A DNA stretch of 64,000 nucleotides from Longispora fulva (GTDB lineage Bacteria > Actinomycetota > Actinomycetes > Mycobacteriales > Micromonosporaceae), in the NCBI RefSeq assembly GCF_015751905.1, contig NZ_JADOUF010000001.1, positions 3,162,001 through 3,226,000 of the forward strand, given 5' to 3'. The notes beneath the pieces were generated by a model that ran no database searches, was not told the DNA's origin, and saw only the letters and a program-made list of their open reading frames with translations. Both the position numbers and the translations under genes were made by a program. Numbering within the stretch: the first letter of the stretch is position 1; each line of letters opens with the position of its first letter. Below, in pieces: positions 7,696 through 16,925 of this stretch.

Positions 7696-9579
7696 TCAGC
7701 TCTCCGCCGCCGTGGCGAGTTCCGGCCTGGCGGCGCGTTTCGCGTTTCTGGTGCCCAGGTGGCGCGAGACGCGGGTTGCGGCCAGGAGCGTGAGGAGCAC
7801 CAGGAGGAGTTCCGCGGCACCGAAACCCCAGGTGCTCCAGGTCGGGGTGACCGGCGGAGCCTTGGTCGCCTTCGCCGGCTTCGCGGCGACGCGTTCGGTG
7901 AACACCGCCGGCTCGTCCTGGCCGTTGACCGCGACCGCGACCCGCCAGTCGCCGACCATCGGGGTGTACAGGCCCGATACCCGGTAGTGCCCGTCGCCGA
8001 GCGCGACAGCCAGCACATCGGTTCTGGGCACCTTCAGCGTGTCCGAGCTGAAGGACACGGTGACCCGGTTGGCCGTGCTGTGCGCGACGGTGACGTCGTA
8101 GTCGGTGAGGCCGGGTTGCAGGCCCGAGGGCGTGAGGGAGACGGCCGCGGAACCGGCCGCCGCGGTTCGGGTGAGGTTGGCGGCGTTCTCCTGGTAGACC
8201 TGGTTGCGGGCCGAGCCGGACAGGAACGGCACGACGAACAGGACCGCCAGGCCCAGGACCACCTCGGCGAGGATGATCGCCCGGAAACGGCTGGTGACCA
8301 GGGTGAGTAACCGGTCGTCCCGGCCGAGTTCGCGGGCGGCGGCCATGCGGGGCAGAAGCCAGAACTGGTGGACGGCGCCCAGGAGCAGCAGCCCGCCGAA
8401 CAGGATCAGCTTCACGGTCAGGGCCTGGCCGTAGACCGTGGTGAGGAGCTGGGACAGGTCACCGACGTGCTTCCAGTACAGCCACAGGCCGGACATGGTC
8501 AGCACGACCACGCTGATCATGGCCACGGTCGAGAACCGGCGGATCGCGGCGAACCAGAACGGTCGGCGGCTCCCGGCGGGCACCACGTTCGGGGCGGCGA
8601 GGACGACCAGGGCGACCATGCCGCCGATCCAGACGGCGGCACCCAACAGGTGCCCGAACGTGAACGTGTCGCCGATGGCCGTCAGGGTCAGGTCCGCCGG
8701 CTTCGAGGTCGGCAGCACCCGGGCGAGCAGCTCCACGAGACCCAGGGCCAGACCCGCCGCCAGCACCCACACCGGGGGCCTGCGACGCACCGCCATCGGC
8801 ACCACGAGCAGGAACGCCAGCGCCGTCGCCGCCAGGCGCACGAACCACATCTGGCCCCCGTCGGCCGTGATCATGGTCCAGACCTTGCCGTAGGCGATGG
8901 TGCCCTTGCCCGCGCTGAAGGCCGCCTGGGTGACGGTCGCCGGAACGAACACCACGATCGACACGGCCGCCAGCCGCAGGAGCCGCCGGTCCACGGCCCC
9001 GCGCACGACCGCGGCGATCTCCGGGTCGGCGATCCGCCGCCCCGCCGACGAGGTGACCACGAAGCGGACCAGCAGGGCGCCGACGAAGACCATCACCGCC
9101 ACCATGGGTACCCATGTGGTGAAGACCTTCTCCAACGGCGACGCCGCGAACACCGGTGCCGCGTGGGTCACCGCGACCGGGGAGGCGCCGCTGGGCTCGA
9201 CCTGGAAGGCGAAGCTGCCCGTGCGCCGGTCCGCGAGGGACCACACGACGGTGTGGACGCCCTTGCCGAGCTTCGGGACCGCGAGCACGAGCGCGCCCGG
9301 GTCGGTGGCCGAGGCGGTCAGCGCCCCGCTGACGACCGGGACATGCTCGGCCGTGTACACCGTCGCGGTGCCGCCCTCGGGGTCGGCCGGCTCCGCGAAC
9401 CGCACGACGACCTGCCCCGCCACGCCCGGCACGACGGCGTTGGCAGCCGGCTGGGTCGACACCGGCCCGGTACCGGGGTCGGCCACAGCGGTGCCGCCGA
9501 AGCCCGCTCCGAGGAACGCCACGACCATGGCGACGGTGACCGGCGCGAGTCGCCACGCTTGTCGCACCAGGGCACGCAT
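7696..9579 (-). CDS. CopC-CopD fusion-type membrane protein with C-terminal FixH/YtkA-like domain
   Basis: A 627-residue protein: signal peptide (to about residue 32, ending 'GGTAVA'), a CopC-like beta domain (~33-130), CopD-like helices (~150-480, eight or more membrane segments), then an extracytoplasmic beta domain (~500-580, 'SLTPSGLQPGLTDYDVTVAHS...GLYTPMVGDWRVAV') and a final membrane anchor. The ATG at 9579 is chosen because upstream ATGs fall in a TATGAT -10 element. Typical CopC proteins carry a His right after signal cleavage and a DGH motif; here these read 'DPG' and 'SLADRRTG', so copper binding by CopC is doubtful. An IdeR-like box precedes the gene. Confidence 0.85.
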   Translation of the reverse strand: MRALVRQAWRLAPVTVAMVVAFLGAGFGGTAVADPGTGPVSTQPAANAVVPGVAGQVVVRFAEPADPEGGTATVYTAEHVPVVSGALTASATDPGALVLAVPKLGKGVHTVVWSLADRRTGSFAFQVEPSGASPVAVTHAAPVFAASPLEKVFTTWVPMVAVMVFVGALLVRFVVTSSAGRRIADPEIAAVVRGAVDRRLLRLAAVSIVVFVPATVTQAAFSAGKGTIAYGKVWTMITADGGQMWFVRLAATALAFLLVVPMAVRRRPPVWVLAAGLALGLVELLARVLPTSKPADLTLTAIGDTFTFGHLLGAAVWIGGMVALVVLAAPNVVPAGSRRPFWFAAIRRFSTVAMISVVVLTMSGLWLYWKHVGDLSQLLTTVYGQALTVKLILFGGLLLLGAVHQFWLLPRMAAARELGRDDRLLTLVTSRFRAIILAEVVLGLAVLFVVPFLSGSARNQVYQENAANLTRTAAAGSAAVSLTPSGLQPGLTDYDVTVAHSTANRVTVSFSSDTLKVPRTDVLAVALGDGHYRVSGLYTPMVGDWRVAVAVNGQDEPAVFTERVAAKPAKATKAPPVTPTWSTWGFGAAELLLVLLTLLAATRVSRHLGTRNAKRAARPELATAAES

Positions 9580-9595
9580 GACTAAGGATAGGCTC

Positions 9596-9621
9596 ATCAT
9601 AGTTACGGGAGGCTAACCTAA
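9596..9621 (-). promoter_or_regulatory. promoter with IdeR/DtxR-like iron box
   Basis: Read leftward, 9621-9603 gives TTAGGTTAGCCTCCCGTAA, matching 15 of 19 positions of the IdeR consensus as I know it, with a perfect first half-site. It abuts a TATGAT -10 element (9601-9596), so the transcript would begin about ten bases before the ATG at 9579. A bound repressor would cover the -35 region. This implies iron control of the CopC-CopD-like gene. Confidence 0.65.
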
Positions 9622-9753
9622 GTCTTTGGCCGATGCACAGCGCCCAGCCCCATAACTCACCGTTGCCTTACGGCTACCCGGCCACCCGCGCCCCAGGTGG
9701 GGTGGCGCTCGATTGCACCTGGGGCCGGTTGCCGCACCAGCGGGCGCTCCAGG

Positions 9754-9795
9754 TCGTGGTTCCCGCCGGGACACGGCACCCGGTGGGAACCACGA
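9754..9795 (-). terminator. hairpin terminator
   Basis: A perfect 11-bp inverted repeat (TCGTGGTTCCC at 9754-9764 and its complement at 9785-9795) with extra pairing inside the 20-nt loop, lying a few bases beyond the stop of the leftward secreted-protein gene. It lacks a T-run. Confidence 0.75.
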
Positions 9796-9798
9796 TGG

Positions 9799-10233
9799 TC
9801 AGCAGAACTTGATGATCGGGCTCTGCGCGGAGCCGTACGTCCCGCCGATGTGGTAGGTCATCTGCACGTTCCACTCACAGATCACCTTGGCGGTGTACGG
9901 GTCGAGCCACGTGTGGTACGTGGCCCAGCCGGCCCCGACCTGGTCGGGAGCAACGGTCGTGTACACGGAGCTGCCGGTGTGCTGCATCATGATCTGAATG
10001 GTCGGCACGCCGCCGTCGACGTTTCCAGCCCACCAGATCGTGCCGCTGATGTAGCCGTCACCGGAGGGGTAGGCGCAGGGGTTCATGCGAACACCGGTCC
10101 GAGAGTCGACGTAGTCCTTGGGCCTGCACCCGCCACCCGAACTGGCACTCGCGGGCTCGGCCGCCACGACAACGCCCATGGTGGCGACCGCGGCGGCGAC
10201 GCCGAGCGCGGCGAAGCGACTGAATTTAGACAT
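9799..10233 (-). CDS. small secreted protein of unknown function
   Basis: A 144-residue precursor with a clear Sec signal peptide: 'MSKFSRFAALGVAAAVATMGVVVAAEPASA', cleavage near residue 30. The mature part has four cysteines (in 'GGGCRP', 'MNPCAYPSG', 'KVICEWNVQ' and the C-terminal 'IIKFC'), which could form two disulfides, and is rich in beta-strand-like aromatic stretches. TAGGAG precedes the ATG at 10233. No family recognised. The first of a run of exported proteins extending to 18,555. Confidence 0.8.
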   Translation of the reverse strand: MSKFSRFAALGVAAAVATMGVVVAAEPASASSGGGCRPKDYVDSRTGVRMNPCAYPSGDGYISGTIWWAGNVDGGVPTIQIMMQHTGSSVYTTVAPDQVGAGWATYHTWLDPYTAKVICEWNVQMTYHIGGTYGSAQSPIIKFC

Positions 10234-10684
10234 GATGCTCCTAAGGGGTGAGGGACGGTGCTGGTCACCGGGGGATTCGTTCGTGATTCCACCGTCTGGC
10301 CCATGTGCCCGTCGACTCGGTGAAACCGTCCCGGTCGGAATCTCCGTTGACGCTAACGCCCGCCCCTTACACCGCCCTTTCACTCGATCATGGAAGCCGG
10401 AACCATCCACTGACGACTCTTCATGGCCCAGGGGCGGGGACGGCCGTCCACCGGCGCACCCAAGGCAGCCGGGGCGGGGCGAGCAGGCACAGGACGCGAC
10501 GGGGCTCCAGCCATCTCCGGAACCGGGGGTCGCGGACGTGGTTCTCGTCGCAGGAAGCTCACCTCTCGGAGTACGAGGCGGAGTCCCTGACGGTGGCAGT
10601 TTCGCGCGGGTTCCACTATGGGCAAGGCGCATGATTCCTCAGGAATCACCCCGGCCGTTTTACCACTTCTGTTAGCTTTGGGCC
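10234..10684. other. intergenic region between divergent exported-protein genes
   Basis: About 450 bases with no supportable gene. It must hold both divergent promoters. The only distinct element is a perfect palindrome with 7-bp arms, TGATTCCTCAGGAATCA (10632-10648), 37 bases before the rightward RCC1 gene, a possible operator. Confidence 0.5.
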
Positions 10685-12415
10685 ATGATTGCTGGCCTGG
10701 CTGTCCTGCCGCTGATCGCCGCTCTCCTCGTCGGACCGACAGCCCAGCCGCGCGCCGACCCCGGCATCCCGGCGACCTGGGGCGACAACCGGCACGGCCA
10801 GCTCGGCGACGGCACCACCGCCGGCCGCAACGTGCCCGGGCAGGTGTGCGCGGGCACGACCTGCCCCGGTCCGCTGGCCGGGGTGACTGCCGTGGAGGCC
10901 GGGCACACGCACACACTCGCCCTGCTCGATGACGGCACCGTACTCGCCTGGGGCGACAACGGCGGCGGCCGCCTCGGCGACGGCACCGCAACCGACCGAC
11001 CGCACCCGACCCGGGTCTGCGCGGTCAGCGCGACCACGCCCTGCACCACCGCCCTGGCAAGGGTCCGCGCGATCTCCGCCGGCGGGAGCCACAGCCTCGC
11101 CGTGCTGGCCGACGGCACGGTCGCCGCCTGGGGCGACAACACCTACGGCCAGCTCGGCGACGGCACCACGACCAGCCGGAACACGCCCGTGCGGGTGTGC
11201 GCGGTGGTGACCAGCGGCCCGTGCGCCACGTTCCTGTCCGGGGTCGCGGCCGTCGCGGCCAGCGACACCCACAGCCTCGCCCTCCTCACCGACGGCACGG
11301 TCGTCAGCTGGGGCGACAACACCTACGGCCGGCTCGGCGACGGCACCGACACCATCCGGACCACCCCGGTGCCGGTGTGCGCGCTCAGCACCGGCACGCC
11401 GTGCGCGGCGTACCTGACCGGTGTGACCCGGGTCGACTCCGACGGCAACGACAGTCTCGCGCTGCTCGCCGACGGGACGATCGCCGCCTGGGGGGACAAC
11501 TTCCAGGGCCAGCTCGGCGACGGTACCGTCACCGAACGGCGCACGCCCGTCCGGGTCTGCGCCGTCGGCACGGTCGCTCCCTGCGACCGGTACCTCACCG
11601 GGGTCACCGCGATCGCGGCCGGGGTGATCCACAATCTCGCCGTCGCCGACGGCGGGGTTGTCGGCTGGGGCGCGAACCCGGGCGGCCAACTCGGCGACGG
11701 CACGACCCACTACCCGGCCACCCCGGTGCGGACCTGCGCCGTCGGAGCCACCGCGCCCTGCGACCGGTTCCTCACCGGCGCCACGGCAGTGTCCGCGAGC
11801 GGCGGCAGCCTCGCGATCGCCGACGGAATGGCCCTGTCCTGGGGACAGAACAGCCTGGGCGAACTCGGCGACGGCACCAACACGGCGCACCTGAGCCCGA
11901 CGCGGGTATGCGCGGTCGGCGAGTCAGCGCCCTGCGCCCGGTTCCTGACCGGGGTGCTGGCCATCTCCGCAGGGGACGGGCACGCCGTCGCCCTGACCGG
12001 CCGGCCCGCCGCCGACCTGTCGGTGTCCCTGACGGCCGATGTCGCGGCGGAACCGTCCACCGTCACCTACACGGTCGTCGTGACCAACGCTGGCCCCTCC
12101 CCCGCGACGAACGGCGAGGTCACGCTCCGGCTCTCGCACACGGCCCGCGCCACGACGGCTCCGGACTGCGCGCAGGAGGCCCGGTTGGTGCGTTGCCCGT
12201 TGCCGCCGCTGGATGTCGGGGCGTCGGTGACGCGCGCGGTGACGGTCACGCTGGATCCGTTGGCCGTGGCCGTGCCGTTGACGGCCACCGCGACGCTGGC
12301 AGGGGGTGAGCCTGCCGATCCGGAGCCGGCCAACGACAGTGCCACCGTGGACTGCCTCGCCGCGACATACCTCATCCTCGACTGCCCGGCCCCCGCGCCC
12401 GCACGGATGCCGTGA
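10685..12415 (+). CDS. secreted RCC1-repeat beta-propeller with DUF11 domain
   Basis: A 576-residue exported protein: signal peptide (residues 1-24), seven RCC1-type repeats (~residues 32-435), each centred on W-G-[DQA]-N-x3-G-x-L-G-D-G-T, then a DUF11 domain (~440-555, 'DLSVSLTADVAAEPSTVTYTVVVTNAGPSPA'). Seven repeats would close a complete propeller. Each repeat also carries a 'VCA...PC' cysteine pair, likely one disulfide per blade outside the cell. RCC1-like repeats generally mediate binding; no enzymatic motif is seen. There is no ribosome-binding site before the ATG, so translation may be leaderless. Confidence 0.88.
   Translation: MIAGLAVLPLIAALLVGPTAQPRADPGIPATWGDNRHGQLGDGTTAGRNVPGQVCAGTTCPGPLAGVTAVEAGHTHTLALLDDGTVLAWGDNGGGRLGDGTATDRPHPTRVCAVSATTPCTTALARVRAISAGGSHSLAVLADGTVAAWGDNTYGQLGDGTTTSRNTPVRVCAVVTSGPCATFLSGVAAVAASDTHSLALLTDGTVVSWGDNTYGRLGDGTDTIRTTPVPVCALSTGTPCAAYLTGVTRVDSDGNDSLALLADGTIAAWGDNFQGQLGDGTVTERRTPVRVCAVGTVAPCDRYLTGVTAIAAGVIHNLAVADGGVVGWGANPGGQLGDGTTHYPATPVRTCAVGATAPCDRFLTGATAVSASGGSLAIADGMALSWGQNSLGELGDGTNTAHLSPTRVCAVGESAPCARFLTGVLAISAGDGHAVALTGRPAADLSVSLTADVAAEPSTVTYTVVVTNAGPSPATNGEVTLRLSHTARATTAPDCAQEARLVRCPLPPLDVGASVTRAVTVTLDPLAVAVPLTATATLAGGEPADPEPANDSATVDCLAATYLILDCPAPAPARMP
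10770..11900 (+). repeat. tandem ~180-bp coding repeats (RCC1 blades)
   Basis: Seven tandem units encode the propeller blades. The spacing between the WGDN codons of units 2 to 5 is exactly 180 bp (60 residues); later units are a few codons shorter. Identity between units is high at the TGGGGCGACAAC and CTCGGCGACGGCACC blocks, making the array prone to recombination. Confidence 0.85.
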
Positions 12416-12482
12416 GCACCCGGTCGCGGCCGCATCGGTGACTGCCAGCGGCCGGTGTGCCGCTACCGGTTCGACCCACCGG

Positions 12483-12905
12483 TCATGATGATGGCGTGAG
12501 CGGCGGACACCGGTCGAGTCTGATCGCCCGGGGTGCCACAGGCGTGGCTGCCGGCCGGTCGGCCTCGAGCCGGAAACAGTCATGCTCCATCACCGAGCCG
12601 CCCAGCCCCGAACCCTTGGCCGAGAACTCGGCGACGACCACCAGCACAGTCGGCCGCAATTCGTAGGACCGAACGTCGCCGCCATGGTCGCCCACCAGCC
12701 GCACCGCGGCCGGCTCGGTCGCGTCGGGCTGACCGGCCAGGGCTGTGGCCGCCTCCTGCGCGTTGGCCCGGACGTGTTCGGACAGCTCCCGGTCGCGGTC
12801 CTCGAACCGGCCGGGCAGGATGAACTGGACAAAGACGAAGACGCCCACGATGGCGAACAGGGCCAGCCACAGCAGGCCGAGGACCACTCGACCGAGTCTG
12901 TTCAC
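12483..12905 (-). CDS. single-pass membrane protein of unknown function
   Basis: A 140-residue protein with one N-terminal transmembrane segment (residues ~5-32, 'VVLGLLWLALFAIVGVFVFVQFILPG') then a basic/acidic linker and an extracytoplasmic domain with two cysteines ('MEHDCFRLE', 'RLDRCPPL'), likely disulfide-bonded. GTG start. No family recognised. It follows the 1,295-residue hydrolase gene in the same direction after 60 bases and may be co-transcribed with it. Confidence 0.75.
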   Translation of the reverse strand: MNRLGRVVLGLLWLALFAIVGVFVFVQFILPGRFEDRDRELSEHVRANAQEAATALAGQPDATEPAAVRLVGDHGGDVRSYELRPTVLVVVAEFSAKGSGLGGSVMEHDCFRLEADRPAATPVAPRAIRLDRCPPLTPSS

Positions 12906-12965
12906 GCGCGCTCCCTGGGTCGGGCTCCGGGTGGGGCGAGGTGCGCCCCACCCGAAGCTACCTGG

Positions 12966-15900
12966 TCATGGTTGTGGGTAGGGGATGGTGAGGAGTCTGC
13001 CTCGGACCACGTTCGCGTACGCGGTGGTGCCGGCGGCGTTCGGGTGGAACGATTCACGGCTCGCGCAGATGTCGGTGTCGAACAGACACACCCGCGACGG
13101 CCTGTCACCACCGTGGAAGTCGCCCTCACCGTTCGGCCCGGGCGTGATGGCGTTGATCCACGGAGTCGGGTCGCACGCCGCGTGGTCGGCGAACGCGTTC
13201 TTGGGTGAGGCGTGGGCGATTCGGACCCCGGCCTGGTTGAGCCGGGACACGAGGGCGAGTTGCTGGGTCTCCATGTAGTCGGCGAGTTCCCCCATCGCGC
13301 TCGCCTCGCTCAGGTCGATATATCCGCCTCCGGCGCACTTCACCCACGGGCTGATCGGCGCTGGATACCCGACGAAGACGATCTGGGCGTGCGGCGCCTT
13401 CTCGGAGATCTTCCGCAGCTGCGCGGAGACATAGCTGTTATCCGCCAGGGTGGCGTCGATGTCAGCCTTGTGTCGGGACATGAAGGTGCTGTCCTTGGTG
13501 CAGTTCGAGGGGTAGGAGCACTCCTCGAACGCCTTGGTGAAGCCCGCGTCGTTCCCTCCGATGCTGATCGTCACCAGGGTGGTGTTCCCGTCGAGCACGC
13601 CGGAGTCGATCTGAGGCATCTCCCGGTACTGCCCGTCACCCAACTCGTAGTGCTCCGGACTCTGCGTCCAGTACGCCGGCAGGGGATTGTGGGTCGTCAG
13701 GTCGTAGGCCCACGCCCCGGAGCAGGCCACGAAGGCGAACTCCAGGCTCGGGTCGAAGGCGTCGGCCCGGGTCCCGACCGGTGTGGTGTTCGCGCCCGGC
13801 AGGACCATCTTCCGGCTCCACGCGTCCCGGCTGCGCCGGCAGGCGTTCCACTCCGGCGTGCCGTGGTTGGCGTCGGTCTCCCGGTAGTAGTTGCCGGCCC
13901 CCTCACCCGAGGAGTAGGAGTCGCCCATCGCCACCACGAAGTGCTCGGGCTTGCCGGCCAGCGGCTGCACCGCCACCGCGTCCCAGGCGATGTCCTCCAC
14001 GCCCCGACCGTCCTGGGTCACGGTCGAGAGGCGGATCTTGGGGGTACCGGCGAACTGGTACACCCCGAGCGACATCCACCGGTTCTCCTGCGTGTTCTGC
14101 GACAGGTACCGGAACTTGCTGAACGTGTTGTCGCCCAGGTCGATCTCGTAGCGGGCCTGCTGGGTGTGCGCGCCGGTGTCGGGCAGGTGCACCAGCACCC
14201 TCGCCCACTGGGTCAGCGGCCGGTCCAGCGTCCAGGTGCCGGTCGTCTCCAGCTTGCCGGCCTCGTCGTTGATCGTGCGGGTGTGGCCGAACCAGAAGTG
14301 CCCGCCGTACCCGCCGCCGAGCTGGTGGAAGTCCACCTTCGAGGGGTACAGACCGGCCGAGTCGGAGCTGAACCGGAGTCCGAAGGTCCCATTGCTGCCC
14401 ATCGGCCCGCAGTCCGGCCGCGTGGAGGGCGTCCCGGCCGGCACGTCGTCGATCACCAGCGCGCCCGCGGGCAGGCCGGAGTTGTCGCACCTCGGCGGGT
14501 AGCTGGTCGCGTCGGGCTGGTACTCCCAGCCCGGGTCGAACCGGAGGATCTCGTTGCCGACAGCGCTGTCGGCCTTCCACCGGGTCGACGCGTGGTACCA
14601 GCACTTCAGGTCGAAGTACCCGCTGGCGTCGCGGTGCGCGCAGGCGCCGGCGGGTTCGCCGTACACCTCCGAGTCGCCGTTACAGGTGCCGCTGCCGTCG
14701 CAGCCGGGCAGGTTGTGCGCCCCGGGCACACACTGGTCGGTGGCGTCACAGAACTGGGTGATCGCCGGCTTCACGGCCGTCCGGTCGTCCGAGGAACTCC
14801 ACCACGCGGGGCGGAAACCGGAGACCGTGTGGTCCGGGCCGTCGAGCAACTCCGGCGGGTGGCCTGCGAAACCGAGGACCTTCTCCTGGTACGGCCAGTC
14901 CTGCGGATGCGCCGCGTCGGCGTAGGTCTGGTCGAGGAACGCCGTCCGGTCGGGCTTGAACCGCGGGTTGACCGGGTTGTTGCCCCAGCCGACGCCCCAC
15001 GGCGAACCGTCGCCGTTGTCCATGTGGAAGCCCGAGTTGTAGGCCCACAGCGCGTAGTACCAGTTCTCGATGCCGCCCGGGTTCCCGTCGTTGACGGTCA
15101 TGCCGTTGTTGCGGGTCTGGTTCCACTTGCCCTGCAGCACCCGGGCCCCGGCCGCGATGTTGGCGGCGAAGTCGAGCGCGACGGCCCGCTGCGTCTGGTA
15201 CGGCAGCGCGGTCTCGTGCTCCTTCTCGTGCCCGGCGAGCCGCATGCCGTCGGTCATCTGGGTGACGCCGTAGCCGCAGTCGGCGTCGGCCCACTTGATG
15301 TCCCAGTCGTCGGCGGCCGTGCCGTTGTAGATGTCGCGGCCGTAGAAGTTGCCGATCAGCGGGGTGGCGGTCTGGCCGGGGATCGCGACCCGCGACGCCT
15401 GCCACATGTTCGACTCCTGGGCGATGACGCCCAGCATCACCTGCGACGGGACCCGCCCGCCACCGATCAGGTCGATCGGCGGGAACAGGGTCAGCGGCGA
15501 GTACGCCGGCATGCCGAGGTTCTTCCAGTTGGCCGGCCGGTCCGCGTACGGCGTACCCGTGATCGCCTGGTCCACGGCCCACTCCACCTGCCGGGGCTTG
15601 GGCTGCATCGCCATGTTACGCGGATCGTTGCGGGGCACGGCGCAGTACCGCTCCGCCTCCACCGGGTCGGTCGGCGATCCGAGGGCGGCCAGCCCGCGCG
15701 GCGCGGCGGCCGTGCCGAGCTTCGGGTGCGGCGCACCACCGCTGGCCCCCGGCGCGTCGGGGGTGACCTGGAAGGTGGTGGCCTTGCCCGTGCCGAGCGC
15801 CTTCGCGTCCAGCTCGACCCGCTGCGGCGCCGCCGGGTCACCGGTCGTCGTCCGTGGCGTGTTGCGCAGGCTCACGGCCAGCTGCCCGTGCGAGGAGACC

Positions 15901-16853
15901 ACCGACCCGGTCGGCGCCGACACGGCGGTCACGCTCTTGGGCAGCGCGTACACCTTGTCGGCCTTGCCGGTCAGGAACAGCCTGCCGCCGGCCCCCTGCT
16001 GGGTGCCGAACGCTGCCAGCTTGCCCTCGGCGACTGTCCGGGCTCCCGCTCCCGGTTTCGCCTCGCTGCGCAGGACTCGGGCCCGATCGCCCTCGCGGTC
16101 CATGAACACCACACCGCCGTCGGCGTCGGCGTGCACGTTGAACGGGGTACTGTGCGCGGCGGCCAGCCCCGTGAGCTTCCCGTCCCGACCCACCTTGACC
16201 AGCCGGTTCGCGCCGGCGGCGACGATGCCGTCCCTGGTCGGCACCGCCGAGGTCACCTCGCCGGTCACCACGATCGGCGTGCCGAGCTGTCCGGTGACCG
16301 CGTCGATCTCGATCAGCCGGACCTGGGGCCGGTCCTCGGCGCCGCGGCCCGAGCCGAGCTGGGTGACGACGGCGGACTCACCGGCGCCGCACCCCGGGCT
16401 GAAGTAGGCCAGCGAGGACTGGACCGGCAGTTTGCGGACCTGACCGGTCGTCAGGTCGACGACGGCGGTGAAGCCACCCCGGTCGAACAGGTCCCGCCTG
16501 TTGGTGAACGTCCTGGGCGCGTACGTGACGACCAGCCGCTGGGCTGACCCGGTCAGGCAGGCGTTGCCGACCCAATGGTCGGCGTCGAAGCCGGGCTCGG
16601 CGAGGCTCGCGACGGTCCGCCACGCGTAGCCCTCCCTGGCCGGGGCCGTGAGGATGTGCAGCCCGCTCGCGTCCGAGGTCGTGGTCCAGGCCAGGTCCGC
16701 GGACTTCTTCCAGTCCTTCGGCAGCCAGTCCTTGTTCTGCGGCTTCGCCGAAGGGGTCGGGGTCGGCGCGGCCTGAGCCACCCCCGGCACCAGCACCCCC
16801 AGTGCAACGCTGACGGCCACCCAGCCGGGTAACCGCCGTCTTGCTCTTGACAT
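12966..16853 (-). CDS. giant secreted multidomain protein: propeller-like, lytic-transglycosylase-like and C-terminal SGNH hydrolase
   Basis: A 1,295-residue exported protein (signal peptide 1-28, AAGGAGAG before the ATG). Residues ~40-400 form repeated beta units resembling a propeller. Residues ~440-640 resemble a lysozyme-like transglycosylase: 'VMLGVIAQESNMWQ' near 479, 'DCGYGVTQMTDGM', then 'ALWAYNSGFHM'. A Cys-rich linker and a golvesin/carbohydrate-binding-like beta domain (~780-960) follow. The C-terminal ~320 residues are an SGNH/GDSL esterase: 'GDSYSSGEG' near 976 (Ser), 'SIGGNDAGF' near 1100 (Gly, Asn) and 'ESFHPNAAG' near 1270 (His). A wall- or polysaccharide-directed esterase is likely. 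The exact substrate is unknown. Confidence 0.85.
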   Translation of the reverse strand: MSRARRRLPGWVAVSVALGVLVPGVAQAAPTPTPSAKPQNKDWLPKDWKKSADLAWTTTSDASGLHILTAPAREGYAWRTVASLAEPGFDADHWVGNACLTGSAQRLVVTYAPRTFTNRRDLFDRGGFTAVVDLTTGQVRKLPVQSSLAYFSPGCGAGESAVVTQLGSGRGAEDRPQVRLIEIDAVTGQLGTPIVVTGEVTSAVPTRDGIVAAGANRLVKVGRDGKLTGLAAAHSTPFNVHADADGGVVFMDREGDRARVLRSEAKPGAGARTVAEGKLAAFGTQQGAGGRLFLTGKADKVYALPKSVTAVSAPTGSVVSSHGQLAVSLRNTPRTTTGDPAAPQRVELDAKALGTGKATTFQVTPDAPGASGGAPHPKLGTAAAPRGLAALGSPTDPVEAERYCAVPRNDPRNMAMQPKPRQVEWAVDQAITGTPYADRPANWKNLGMPAYSPLTLFPPIDLIGGGRVPSQVMLGVIAQESNMWQASRVAIPGQTATPLIGNFYGRDIYNGTAADDWDIKWADADCGYGVTQMTDGMRLAGHEKEHETALPYQTQRAVALDFAANIAAGARVLQGKWNQTRNNGMTVNDGNPGGIENWYYALWAYNSGFHMDNGDGSPWGVGWGNNPVNPRFKPDRTAFLDQTYADAAHPQDWPYQEKVLGFAGHPPELLDGPDHTVSGFRPAWWSSSDDRTAVKPAITQFCDATDQCVPGAHNLPGCDGSGTCNGDSEVYGEPAGACAHRDASGYFDLKCWYHASTRWKADSAVGNEILRFDPGWEYQPDATSYPPRCDNSGLPAGALVIDDVPAGTPSTRPDCGPMGSNGTFGLRFSSDSAGLYPSKVDFHQLGGGYGGHFWFGHTRTINDEAGKLETTGTWTLDRPLTQWARVLVHLPDTGAHTQQARYEIDLGDNTFSKFRYLSQNTQENRWMSLGVYQFAGTPKIRLSTVTQDGRGVEDIAWDAVAVQPLAGKPEHFVVAMGDSYSSGEGAGNYYRETDANHGTPEWNACRRSRDAWSRKMVLPGANTTPVGTRADAFDPSLEFAFVACSGAWAYDLTTHNPLPAYWTQSPEHYELGDGQYREMPQIDSGVLDGNTTLVTISIGGNDAGFTKAFEECSYPSNCTKDSTFMSRHKADIDATLADNSYVSAQLRKISEKAPHAQIVFVGYPAPISPWVKCAGGGYIDLSEASAMGELADYMETQQLALVSRLNQAGVRIAHASPKNAFADHAACDPTPWINAITPGPNGEGDFHGGDRPSRVCLFDTDICASRESFHPNAAGTTAYANVVRGRLLTIPYPQP

Positions 16854-16877
16854 ATCTCTCCTTTCAGGACATGACGG

Positions 16878-16912
16878 GTCACCGGTCGGCCCCTGCGGGG
16901 CCGACCGGTGAC
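16878..16912 (-). terminator. strong hairpin between two exported-protein genes
   Basis: A perfect 16-bp inverted repeat (GTCACCGGTCGGCCCC and its complement) around a 3-nt loop. It lies about 14 bases after the stop of the leftward DUF2690 gene and 25 bases before the start of the 1,295-residue gene, separating their transcripts. Confidence 0.85.
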
Positions 16913-16925
16913 GTCCGTTCTGGAT

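Noticed and set aside
10770-11900. Regular ~180-bp repeats considered as a non-coding repeat or CRISPR-like array
   Set aside because: Period is a multiple of three, units are coding RCC1 blades, and there are no short direct repeats with unique spacers.
13212-16547. Very long plus-strand open frame (over 1,100 codons) opposite the 1,295-residue hydrolase gene
   Set aside because: It is an antisense shadow of a high-GC gene: low-complexity Arg/Gly/Val-rich translation, no domain, whereas the minus strand has signal peptide, ribosome-binding site and catalytic motifs.
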